Shown one piece after another: positions 39,149 to 46,740 of a stretch of 59,189 nt of DNA. How positions within the stretch are numbered: the stretch's first letter is position 1; each line of letters opens with the position of its first letter. Location of the stretch: the NCBI GenBank assembly GCA_035524795.1, contig DATKOF010000030.1, positions 1 to 59,189 on the forward strand, in the 5' to 3' direction. The notes beneath the pieces were generated by a model. The model was given only the letters and a program-made list of their open reading frames with translations, searched no databases and was not told the DNA's origin. The position numbers were made by a program, and so were the translations under genes. Origin of the DNA: DATKOF01 sp035524795 (lineage in GTDB: Bacteria > Pseudomonadota > Gammaproteobacteria > Burkholderiales > SG8-41).

Positions 39149-39769
39149 ATGCTCGACGTCATCGGACTCGAATGCGCGCGCGGCGAGCGCACGCTGTTCC
39201 GCGATCTCAATTTTTCATTGCCGGCCGGCACGCTGTTCGAGCTGCGCGGCGAGAACGGCAGCGGCAAGACCACGCTGCTGCGCGCGATCTGCGGACTGCT
39301 GAGCCCGGTCGCCGGCGAAATCCGCTGGAATGACCAGAATATCAAGGCGCTCGGCGACGATTACCGCGCGCATCTCGGCTACCTCGGCCATCTGAACGGA
39401 CTCAAGGACGAGCTTTCGGCGCTGGAAAATCTCGCGCTGGCCGCGCCGCTCGCCGGCATCGATGCCGCTCCCGCCGCGATCGAAAACATGCTGCGCCAGT
39501 TCGGCCTCGCGCGCTGCCTGCATCTGCCGTGCAAAGCGCTGTCGCAGGGACAGAAGCGGCGCGCGGCGCTGGCGCGGATCGCGCTCGGCACGCATCACGG
39601 ATTGTGGCTGCTCGACGAACCGTTCGCCGCGCTCGACACCGCCGCGATCGCGTTTCTACAGTCGCTGATCGAACGCCACCTCGCAAACGGCGGCATCGTG
39701 ATGTTGACCACGCACCAGGACGTGCCGATCACCGCGCCGCACCGCCAGCGCCTCGAGCTTGGCGCATGA
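39149..39769 (+). CDS. ccmA: Cytochrome c maturation ABC ATPase CcmA
   Basis: ATPase of the CcmABCD complex that releases haem-loaded CcmE (System I cytochrome c biogenesis). The 206 residues show Walker A RGENGSGKTTLL, signature LSQGQKRRAAL, Walker B GLWLLDEPFAALD and H-loop TTHQD. A TAGAAT box at 39119-39124 is a possible -10. It overlaps ccmB by ATGA and heads a four-gene run. Confidence 0.95.
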   Translation: MLDVIGLECARGERTLFRDLNFSLPAGTLFELRGENGSGKTTLLRAICGLLSPVAGEIRWNDQNIKALGDDYRAHLGYLGHLNGLKDELSALENLALAAPLAGIDAAPAAIENMLRQFGLARCLHLPCKALSQGQKRRAALARIALGTHHGLWLLDEPFAALDTAAIAFLQSLIERHLANGGIVMLTTHQDVPITAPHRQRLELGA

Positions 39770-40443
39770 ACCCGACCTTGACTGCACTGCGCTACGTGAT
39801 CGCGCGCGACCTGCTGCTCGCGATGCGGCGCAAGGCCGACGTGCTGACCACGCTGTTCTTCTTCGTGATCGCGGTCAGCCTGTTCCCGCTCGGCATCGGC
39901 CCCGAAACCGACCTGCTGCGCAAGATCGCGCCCGGCATCGTGTGGGTCGCGGCGCTGCTGGCGGCGATGCTGTCGCTCGGCCGCATGTTTGCCGACGACC
40001 ATCGCGACGGCACGCTCGAACAGATGGTGCTCGCGCCGCAGCCGCTCGGCCTGCTGGTCGGCGGCAAGATCGCCGCGCACTGGCTGCTGTCTGGACTGCC
40101 GCTGGTGCTGATCGCGCCGCTGCTCGGGTTACAATTCGGCCTCGGGCGCGACACGCTGCTGGTACTGATGGGCTCCCTGCTGCTCGGAACGCCGGTGCTG
40201 AGCCTGATCGGCGCGATCGGCGCCGCGCTGACGCTCGGCGTGCGCGGCGGCGGCGTGCTGGTGTCGCTGCTGGTGCTGCCGCTGTTCATCCCGGTGCTGA
40301 TCTTCGGCGCCGGCGCAGTCGAGGCGGTCACCAGCGGGCTCGGCGCAGCGGCGCACCTGTCGCTGCTCGGTGCGATCCTGCTGGTCGCGCTGTTCTTCGC
40401 GCCGTGGGCGACGGCACTCGCGCTGCGCATCGCGGTCGAATAG
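39766..40443 (+). CDS. ccmB: Haem exporter permease CcmB
   Basis: Membrane permease of CcmABCD, 225 residues, six helices. Recognisable parts are ALRYVIARDLLLAMRRKADV, TLFFFVIAVSLFPLGIGP and the motif RDGTLEQMVLAPQPLGLLVGGKI (in parts). The N-terminal start overlaps ccmA. The protein ends ALRIAVE, and ccmC begins 29 bases later. Confidence 0.94.
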   Translation: MNPTLTALRYVIARDLLLAMRRKADVLTTLFFFVIAVSLFPLGIGPETDLLRKIAPGIVWVAALLAAMLSLGRMFADDHRDGTLEQMVLAPQPLGLLVGGKIAAHWLLSGLPLVLIAPLLGLQFGLGRDTLLVLMGSLLLGTPVLSLIGAIGAALTLGVRGGGVLVSLLVLPLFIPVLIFGAGAVEAVTSGLGAAAHLSLLGAILLVALFFAPWATALALRIAVE

Positions 40444-40472
40444 CGGACGCATATAAGAACAGGACAACAACG

Positions 40473-41231
40473 ATGGCAGGCATCAACTGGTTCAAATATT
40501 CATCGCCGCAGACTTTCTATCCGCTCGCCGGCAGGATGGCGCCGTGGTTCTACGCCGCGGCCGCGGCGCTGGCCGCAATCGGCCTCTACATTTCGTTCTT
40601 CGTCGCGCCAAGCGATGCCACGCAGGGCGAGGTCTATCGCGTGATCTTCATCCACGTCGGCGCGGCGTGGATGTCGATGTTCATCTACGTGGTGATGGCG
40701 TTCTGGTCGGCGCTCGGCCTCACGCTCAACGCGCGGCTGTCGTCGATGATGGCCTCGGCGCTGGCGCCGACCGGCGCGCTGATGGCGTTCATCGCGCTGT
40801 GGACCGGCTCGTTCTGGGGCAAGCCGACCTGGGGCACATGGTGGGTGTGGGACGCGCGGCTGACCTCGGAACTGATCCTGCTGTTCCTCTACATCGGCTT
40901 TCTGTCGCTGCAGGCCGCGATCGACGATCCGCGCCGCGCCGACAAGGCCGGCGCGGTGATCGCGCTGGTCGGCGTGATCAACGTGCCGATCATCTATTTT
41001 TCGGTGCAGTGGTGGAGCACGCTGCATCAGGGCGCGTCGGTCAGCATGACCGCCAATCAGCACATGGCGGTGACCATGCTGTGGGGCATGCTGATCATGG
41101 CGCTCGCGTTCTGGATGTACAGCATCGCCGCCGCGCTGACGCGCGTGCGCAGCATCATCCTCGAGCGCGAACGCAGCGCCGACTGGGTGCGTGCGCTGCC
41201 GGAAGTCCAGCCGCTGGGGTCGCAGGCATGA
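40473..41231 (+). CDS. ccmC: Haem-handling protein CcmC
   Basis: Polytopic WWD-family protein (252 residues) that delivers haem to CcmE. The tryptophan-rich signature WGTWWVWDARLTSELIL is present, with flanking periplasmic histidines in FIHVGAAWMS and WSTLHQGASVS. Six membrane helices. The stop overlaps the ccmD ATG (ATGA). Confidence 0.95.
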   Translation: MAGINWFKYSSPQTFYPLAGRMAPWFYAAAAALAAIGLYISFFVAPSDATQGEVYRVIFIHVGAAWMSMFIYVVMAFWSALGLTLNARLSSMMASALAPTGALMAFIALWTGSFWGKPTWGTWWVWDARLTSELILLFLYIGFLSLQAAIDDPRRADKAGAVIALVGVINVPIIYFSVQWWSTLHQGASVSMTANQHMAVTMLWGMLIMALAFWMYSIAAALTRVRSIILERERSADWVRALPEVQPLGSQA

Positions 41232-41401
41232 ACTGGGGAAGCTGGTCGGCGTTCTGGGACATGGGCGGGCGCGCCTTCTACGTATGGGGCGCCTACGGGA
41301 TGGCGGCGCTGTGCATCGCGCTTGAAATCGTGGCGCTGCGCGCGCGCCGGCGCAACGCACGGCGCGACCTGCAGCGGCGCATCGCCGCCGAAAAATCCTG
41401 A
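41228..41401 (+). CDS. ccmD: Haem exporter protein CcmD
   Basis: Single-helix accessory subunit, 57 residues: a short N-terminal part, MGGRAFYVWGAYGMAALCIALEIV as the membrane segment (residues 12-35), and a basic tail RARRRNARRDLQRR. It follows ccmC by overlap. No ccmE follows on this strand, unlike the standard operon. Confidence 0.9.
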   Translation: MNWGSWSAFWDMGGRAFYVWGAYGMAALCIALEIVALRARRRNARRDLQRRIAAEKS

Positions 41402-41440
41402 CCGCACACCGGAAGGCTGGAAGAACTACAGGCTTGAACG

Positions 41441-41517
41441 AATTTCCCTCTCCCTCCGCCCTCTCCCGGAGGGAGAGGGAATTCCCCCTTCTCCCGCCGG
41501 GAGAAGGGAGGGGATGA
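41441..41517. repeat. Double hairpin repeat between convergent ccmD and ccmG
   Basis: Two adjacent palindromes. First: TTTCCCTCTCCCTCCG (41443-41458) against CGGAGGGAGAGGGAA (41467-41481). Second: CCCCTTCTCCCG (from 41485) against CGGGAGAAGGG (to 41509 or so). Their pyrimidine/purine-rich style is typical of dispersed intergenic repeats in GC-rich environmental proteobacteria. They could serve as a bidirectional transcription stop. Confidence 0.8.
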
Positions 41518-41522
41518 GGGTA

Positions 41523-42053
41523 TCAGGATGCTTGCTGGAGTTTGCGCACCATCGGCAGGATGGTCTTTTCCCACGCCTCGGGCGTGATTGCGCCGATCTG
41601 TTTGTAGCGGATGATGCCCTGCTTGTCGATCAGGAAAGTTTCAGGCACGCCGTAGACGCCGTAGTTGATGCCGATCTGCCCTTCCTTGTCCACCGCGCTC
41701 AGCACGAACGGGTTGCCGAATTCGTCGAGCCACTTGATCGCCTGCGCCGGCTCGTCCTTGTAGTCGAGCCCGTAGATCGGCACCACGTTCTGGCGCGCGT
41801 ATTCGACCAGCAGCGGCTGCTCGTCGCGGCAGCTTTCGCACCATGACGCCCATACGTTGAGCAGCCACACCTTGCCGCGCATGTCCTGCTGCGACAGCGT
41901 CAGGTCCGGACGGTGCAGTTGCGGCAACTGGAACGCCGGCGCCGGCTTGTCGATCAGCGGCGACGGAATCTCGCGCGGATCGCGGTAAAGGCCGACGTAC
42001 AGAAAAACCAGCAGCAGAATGAACACCCCGAGGGGAACCAGATATTTGACCAT
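41523..42053 (-). CDS. ccmG: Thiol:disulfide interchange protein CcmG (DsbE)
   Basis: Membrane-anchored periplasmic thioredoxin-like reductant for apocytochrome c. An N-terminal helix (about 4-23) is followed by a thioredoxin fold with WASWCESC (redox CxxC), the CcmG-specific acidic segment, and the cis-Pro in GVPETFLID. 176 residues. It lies on the minus strand 26 bases after ccmE, with ccmF missing from its usual place between them. Confidence 0.93.
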   Translation of the reverse strand: MVKYLVPLGVFILLLVFLYVGLYRDPREIPSPLIDKPAPAFQLPQLHRPDLTLSQQDMRGKVWLLNVWASWCESCRDEQPLLVEYARQNVVPIYGLDYKDEPAQAIKWLDEFGNPFVLSAVDKEGQIGINYGVYGVPETFLIDKQGIIRYKQIGAITPEAWEKTILPMVRKLQQAS

Positions 42054-42079
42054 GTTGGAAATTGCGCCGACGCGCTGCG

Positions 42080-42529
42080 TTAATTGACGATGACGGATTT
42101 CTGCGACTTCTGCGCCTGCTCGATCGCCTGCTTGGCGGCGGGCGGCATGTAGTTCTCGTCGTGCTTGGCGAGGATTTCGCTGGCGTGGAACACGCCGTCC
42201 GGACCGAGGCTGCCCTGCGCCACTACGCCCTTGCCTTCCTTGAACAGGTCGGGTACCACGCCGGTGTAATCAACCGGCACCGTATGCACGGTGTCGGTAA
42301 CCACGAAGTCGATGGTCAGGCTGTCGCCGACGCGTTTCAGGCTGCCCTTCTCGACCATGCCGCCGATGCGGAACGGCCGGCCCTGCGGCGCCTCTTTCGC
42401 GTAGACCTGGCTCGGGCTGAAGAAGAACACCATGTTGCTGCGGAACGCCTTGAACACCAGCCCGGCGCCGATCGCGAGCACGGCGAGGCCGCCGATGATG
42501 ATGGCAATGCGTTTATGACGTGGTTTCAT
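42080..42529 (-). CDS. ccmE: Haem chaperone CcmE
   Basis: Periplasmic carrier that covalently binds haem through a histidine. The protein has an N-terminal anchor (about 8-30), an OB-fold domain, and the haem-binding motif AKHDENYMPP near residue 125 with the essential His in HDENY. The C-terminal tail is short. 149 residues. It is convergent to ccmABCD, so its expression is separate from theirs. Confidence 0.95.
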   Translation of the reverse strand: MKPRHKRIAIIIGGLAVLAIGAGLVFKAFRSNMVFFFSPSQVYAKEAPQGRPFRIGGMVEKGSLKRVGDSLTIDFVVTDTVHTVPVDYTGVVPDLFKEGKGVVAQGSLGPDGVFHASEILAKHDENYMPPAAKQAIEQAQKSQKSVIVN

Positions 42530-42717
42530 GAATCAGCTTTTCCTCTCCCCAGCCTCGACAATGACCGCAAAACGCCGGGGCAAGTTCCTGAAAAGGGGCG
42601 GATTCTACCGGATTTGCGGGGGAAGGCCAATAAACCGATGAAATCGAGCTGGATTGATTGCAAAAACTGTATGGCGTAGAGTTTACCTCTTAGTTAATTT
42701 GTGAACGCAGTCCAAAC

Positions 42718-43671
42718 ATGGTTAGTCATATTGATAACGAGATCCGTCGGAGTCGGCAGCTTTTCCAGAACCCTTATGCCTATCTAGACGGTGAAGGCGC
42801 TTACTCTGCCGTTTCGGGAGAGCAAGCTGAAGATGTTCACGAATCTCGGCGAATTCTTGAAAATCAGTACGCATATTTGGACGAACGCGGCGGTTATAGT
42901 GAATGGTTAGAATTTCGAGGTAAAGCGTGCGCTCCTGTAACACTCGTTGATCATACATTTCTTCTGAATGGCCAACCAAAAGGCAAACCTTTCTCGAAGC
43001 GCAAAATCAAGGACATCGCCCGCAGACTCCATATTGAGTTGTGGCGCCGAAGAAAAGAAATTTTTCCAGCCCGCAAGGAAATTGACTCACTGGATATCCT
43101 TGATCCATCGATTGCGTTGAAAAGCATCGGTTACTCCATGCAGCTTACCGAATCTCTTGGACAATATTCTGACGCCAGAGGATTGTTTGAGGTCGCTGGT
43201 GTTCTAGACAACGCAAATTCTAGTGTTCAGATTTCGCGCCGCCTCCCCTCGGAAGTACGAAATTTCACTGCTGCTCACGAGCTAGGGCATGCGATCCTGC
43301 ATATGGAATCTGAACTGCATCGAGATCGCGCGGTTGACGGTACTGGCGGAATTTCTCGAGATGCGAAAGAAACCGAAGCTGACATATTCGCAGCCTACTT
43401 CTTGCTCCCGGAGAAACCTATACGAAAAGCGTTCGAACAGAGGTTTTTAACACAATACTTCGCGTTAAATGATGAGACCGCCTTTGCTCTCACATCAAAA
43501 ACCCTAGACTGGTTTCAGAATCGATGTAGAACACTTAGGGATTTGGCGCGAATGCTTGCTGGGGCAGAACACTATAATGGTATTCACTTTCACTCGATGG
43601 CCAATCAGTTCCACGTATCTATCGAGGCAATGGCTATTCGGCTTGAAGAACTAGATTTGATTCAACGTTAA
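42718..43671 (+). CDS. ImmA/IrrE-type zinc metallopeptidase with duplicated N-terminal motif
   Basis: A 317-residue protein of composition unlike its neighbours (AT-rich, frequent ATT, GAA, AAA). The central domain (about 155-260) has the zinc motif AAHELGHAILHME (HELGH at 187-191) and downstream ETEADIFAAYFLLP, the hallmark of ImmA/IrrE proteases. The N-terminus carries two copies of a motif: residues 12-30 and 43-61 share Ser-Arg, Asn, Tyr-Ala-Tyr-Leu-Asp and Gly-x-Tyr-Ser (11 of 19 identical). C-terminal helices may be a sensing or helix-turn-helix-like region. No repressor partner, toxin or phage gene lies beside it. ATG at 42718 has no clear ribosome-binding site. Confidence 0.8.
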   Translation: MVSHIDNEIRRSRQLFQNPYAYLDGEGAYSAVSGEQAEDVHESRRILENQYAYLDERGGYSEWLEFRGKACAPVTLVDHTFLLNGQPKGKPFSKRKIKDIARRLHIELWRRRKEIFPARKEIDSLDILDPSIALKSIGYSMQLTESLGQYSDARGLFEVAGVLDNANSSVQISRRLPSEVRNFTAAHELGHAILHMESELHRDRAVDGTGGISRDAKETEADIFAAYFLLPEKPIRKAFEQRFLTQYFALNDETAFALTSKTLDWFQNRCRTLRDLARMLAGAEHYNGIHFHSMANQFHVSIEAMAIRLEELDLIQR

Positions 43672-43813
43672 AAGGCAACCCGGCCGCTTCGTTGGAGCTT
43701 TAGGAACCTACCTGTTCGGCATAAACCTGTGCGTCGCTATGCTCAATGACATCTGATGCAGCGGTCGGAATGCTGCTTGCCGATCGAACTATGGCTGCAC
43801 CGACGCAATCTGA

Positions 43814-44311
43814 TCAGTACTTGGCCTGCGCGCGGTAGATGTAACTGGTGAGTTCCGCCTGCTGCGCGCCCATCCGGTGCAGCAGACCGTGCACGACGCG
43901 GAAGATGGCGCGCATCACGCGATAGACGATCCACGGCTCGCGATCGAGCAGCGATTCGAGCCCCTCCCGCTCCAAGCTGAGGGTGCGCGTCACGCCCATC
44001 GCGCGCAGCGCCGCATAGTGCGGCTTGCTGTCCATGAAAGCGAGCTCGCCGACGAGATCACCGCGCGTCAGCACGTAGAGGTTGATCCATTCCTTGGTCG
44101 CCTGGTTGAATTTGGAAACTGCAATCGCGCCGTTGACGATCACCTGCAGCCGGTTGTCGGTCTTGCCCTCGCCGACGATGATTTCGCCGTCGGTGAAGTC
44201 GTGCACCGTGATGACGTCGGCCAGCACGTTGCACTGGTCGCCGGTCAGTTCGACCGCGAGCACCGAGTTGCGCAGCATTTCCGCTTTTTCAGATCTGGTC
44301 ACTTCCGTCAC
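43814..44311 (-). CDS. Stand-alone cyclic nucleotide-binding domain protein
   Basis: A 165-residue Crp-like effector domain without a DNA-binding domain. The phosphate-binding cassette is partially visible as GDLVGELAFMDSKPHYAALRAM, compared with the canonical GE-L---RAA pattern, so Arg is present in the second part. The N-terminus has an acidic/hydrophobic start and GGAGGAAG before the GTG. The C-terminus (VVHGLLHRMGAQQAELTSYIYRAQAKY in parts) is a long helix that may dimerise. It follows the PAS-GGDEF-EAL gene by 75 bases on the same strand, a hint of a shared second-messenger function. Confidence 0.8.
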   Translation of the reverse strand: MTEVTRSEKAEMLRNSVLAVELTGDQCNVLADVITVHDFTDGEIIVGEGKTDNRLQVIVNGAIAVSKFNQATKEWINLYVLTRGDLVGELAFMDSKPHYAALRAMGVTRTLSLEREGLESLLDREPWIVYRVMRAIFRVVHGLLHRMGAQQAELTSYIYRAQAKY

Positions 44312-44386
44312 GGCTTCTTCCTCCGCTGGTTTTTGTTTTCAGGCGCGTACTGTAGCAGCATTTGCGCCGCCCTATCCAGCGTCCGC

Positions 44387-46234
44387 TTACTGTAGATGCA
44401 GACGTTCGCCGCCGGCAATCGCGCCGGCTTTTCCGGACGGCACCAGGGATTCCGGCTCGGCGATGAAAAATCCCTGCGCGTAATCGACGCTGATCGCCCG
44501 CAACCGGTCGAGCGTCGGCTGGTCCTCGACGAATTCCGCGACCGTCTTCAGCCCGAGGATATGGGCGATGCGGTTGATCGCCTCGACGATTGCGCAATCC
44601 ATCGGATCGCTCGCCATGTCGCGGATGAATACGCCGTCGATCTTGATATAGTCGACCGGCAGGTACTTGAGATAGGCGAACGACGACATGCCGATGCCGA
44701 AATCGTCGAGCGCAAAACGGCAGCCGACCGCCTTCAGCGCATTCATCAGCTGCGTGGCCTTGGCCAGATTCGAAATCGCCGCAGTTTCGGTCACCTCGAA
44801 GCACAGCAGGCCGGGCGGCAGGTTGAAGCGCGTCAGCAGCTTGCCGAGAAAATCCGGAAAGCTGTTGTCATTGATGCTGGTGCCGGACAGATTGACCGAA
44901 TAGAAGGTATCGGTGCGCGCCGCGGTATCGGCGCGGATCGCGCCGCTTTCACATTCGCGGTGCAGATATTCGACCAGCGAGCTGATCACCCAGCGCTCGA
45001 TAGACGACAGCAGGTTGAAGCGTTCGGCGGACGGCATGAAGCCGCTCGGCGGAATCAGGTTTCCCCGGCTGTCCACCATGCGCACCAGGACTTCGTAATG
45101 CAGCCCGCCGCCGTCCGGCGCGCCGAGCGGAATGATCTGCTGTCGGTAGAGCCTGAAATTTCCCAGTTCGAACGCGTGGTTGATCTGCGACACCATCTGC
45201 AGATCGACGTTCTGCTCGCCCTGCTCGTGTTTCGGGCGGTAGATATGCACGCGATCGCGGCCGCGGTTTTTCGCCTCGTAGCAGGTGGCGTCGGCGGCCG
45301 CCAGCATGCGGCCGACATCGCCGCTGTCGGCATCGATGACGACGAGCCCCACGCTGACGCCGATGCCGAAGGTCTTGCCTTCCCAGATGAAGCGGAAATC
45401 GCGGATCGCCTCGCGCATGCCGTTGGCGATGCGCACCGCCTGGTCGAGAGGACAGGCTTCGAGCAGCGCGCCGAATTCATCGCCGCCGATGCGCGCCAGA
45501 ACGTCGGCCGCGCGCATTTTCGACAGCATCACGGTCGTCAACTGCCGCAGCAGTTCGTCGCCCGCCGCATGGCCGCAGGTGTCGTTGACGGTTTTGAAGT
45601 TGTCGAGATCCATGTAGAGCAGCGCGTGCTCTTTCTGCTCGTTGCGCGCCGACGCGATCAGGTCGGCGAGGCAGCGTTCGAATTCGCGCCGGTTGACGAG
45701 CCCGGTCAGCGCGTCGTGGCTCGCCTGCCAGGTCAACTGTTGCGCCATTTCCTGGATCTGGCTGACGTCGTGAAACACCACGACGCGGCCGATCAACTGG
45801 CCGTCGCTGTTGCGGATCGGCGCGAAGGAATCGCGGATCGCGCAGGCCGTGCCGTGGCGCCCGATCAGGCGCACCGCCAGCGCGCGATGGCCGCCGGATT
45901 CGTCGGGAACCGCGAGCGGCCTGCCGGTCTGCTCTTCGACGACGTGATAAACCGCCTCCAGCGGCTGCCCGCGCGCTTCGGCGCCGCTCCAGCCGGTATA
46001 TTGTTCGGCCACCGGGTTCATGTAATCGACGCAGCCGGCGGCATCGGTCCGGATCACGCCGTCGCTGATCGAATGCAGCGTGGTTTCCGCGCGTTCTTTT
46101 TCGCGCAGCAGTTCGCTCTCATTGCGCGCGATGCGGCGCCGCAGCGCGTACAGCGTCCACAGACACGCGGCCAGCGCCAGCGCGCCGGCCAGCAGCCATG
46201 CCGGCTGCAAGACGGCCGTCAGCAGATCAGACAT
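44387..46234 (-). CDS. PAS-GGDEF-EAL membrane-anchored c-di-GMP regulator
   Basis: A 615-residue protein. One N-terminal membrane helix (about 10-30) leads to a PAS domain (about 50-165, HSISDGVIRTDAAGCVDYMNP), a GGDEF domain (about 170-335) with intact RIGGDEFGALL at about 249-255, and an EAL domain (about 355-600). The EAL signature is changed to EVL (YEVLVRM near 381), while DDFGIGMSSFAYL and KIDGVFI are intact, so phosphodiesterase activity is likely but not certain. A diguanylate cyclase I-site like RxxD is not obvious. It is followed by the cyclic-nucleotide-binding protein. Confidence 0.9.
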   Translation of the reverse strand: MSDLLTAVLQPAWLLAGALALAACLWTLYALRRRIARNESELLREKERAETTLHSISDGVIRTDAAGCVDYMNPVAEQYTGWSGAEARGQPLEAVYHVVEEQTGRPLAVPDESGGHRALAVRLIGRHGTACAIRDSFAPIRNSDGQLIGRVVVFHDVSQIQEMAQQLTWQASHDALTGLVNRREFERCLADLIASARNEQKEHALLYMDLDNFKTVNDTCGHAAGDELLRQLTTVMLSKMRAADVLARIGGDEFGALLEACPLDQAVRIANGMREAIRDFRFIWEGKTFGIGVSVGLVVIDADSGDVGRMLAAADATCYEAKNRGRDRVHIYRPKHEQGEQNVDLQMVSQINHAFELGNFRLYRQQIIPLGAPDGGGLHYEVLVRMVDSRGNLIPPSGFMPSAERFNLLSSIERWVISSLVEYLHRECESGAIRADTAARTDTFYSVNLSGTSINDNSFPDFLGKLLTRFNLPPGLLCFEVTETAAISNLAKATQLMNALKAVGCRFALDDFGIGMSSFAYLKYLPVDYIKIDGVFIRDMASDPMDCAIVEAINRIAHILGLKTVAEFVEDQPTLDRLRAISVDYAQGFFIAEPESLVPSGKAGAIAGGERLHLQ

Positions 46235-46320
46235 CGCGCCGCACCCGCCGCAAAGACCGTCGGCCGGATAACGGCGGCCAGATGAATAATTTCATTCCGT
46301 ATTTACCCTCCCGCCCAAGG

Positions 46321-46740
46321 CTAACGCGACAGGCGCTGCTCGGCCAGAATTTCCTCGACTTCGCCGAACAGCAACTCCGGCCAGTCCGGCGGAAAACTCA
46401 CCGTCGGCACCACCGGACGGGCGACCACTTCGACACCGGTCGCGCCGCCGTTGACGCGGCTGACGAACACCGCGATCCGCTCGCCGCCGGGACTGCTGAG
46501 GGACGCCTTGCCCGACAGCAGAACGGTGCCGCTGTCGGGAGACGAACTCACGATCTCCAGCTTCCTGCGGCCGGCCGCCTTGAGCACCGCCGCGAATACC
46601 GGATCGTACGGCTGTTTGAATATCCGTTTGACCCCCTGCCCATGCTCCTGCCTGACGCTGTCAAACGACGCGCAGCCGGCGAGCAACGCCACCATGGCGA
46701 CGATCGCCGCGCCGCGGCCGATCTCCATGCGCCGATTCAT
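46321..46740 (-). CDS. Hypothetical lipoprotein encoded with rmuC
   Basis: A 139-residue protein with a signal peptide ending in the lipobox LLAGCASF (Cys near residue 23). The mature domain has mixed alpha/beta character (PYDPVFAAVLKAAGRRKLEIVSSSPDSGTVLLS, in parts) resembling small DUF-type lipoproteins with an alternating strand pattern, but I do not recognise the family. The start overlaps the rmuC stop by ATGA, which suggests co-translation. No partner for outer-membrane insertion is nearby. Confidence 0.65.
   Translation of the reverse strand: MNRRMEIGRGAAIVAMVALLAGCASFDSVRQEHGQGVKRIFKQPYDPVFAAVLKAAGRRKLEIVSSSPDSGTVLLSGKASLSSPGGERIAVFVSRVNGGATGVEVVARPVVPTVSFPPDWPELLFGEVEEILAEQRLSR

Noticed and set aside
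42600..43813. Target-site duplication around the low-GC ImmA/IrrE gene
   Set aside because: I compared the flanks by eye (42610-42717 and 43672-43813) and found no convincing direct repeat.
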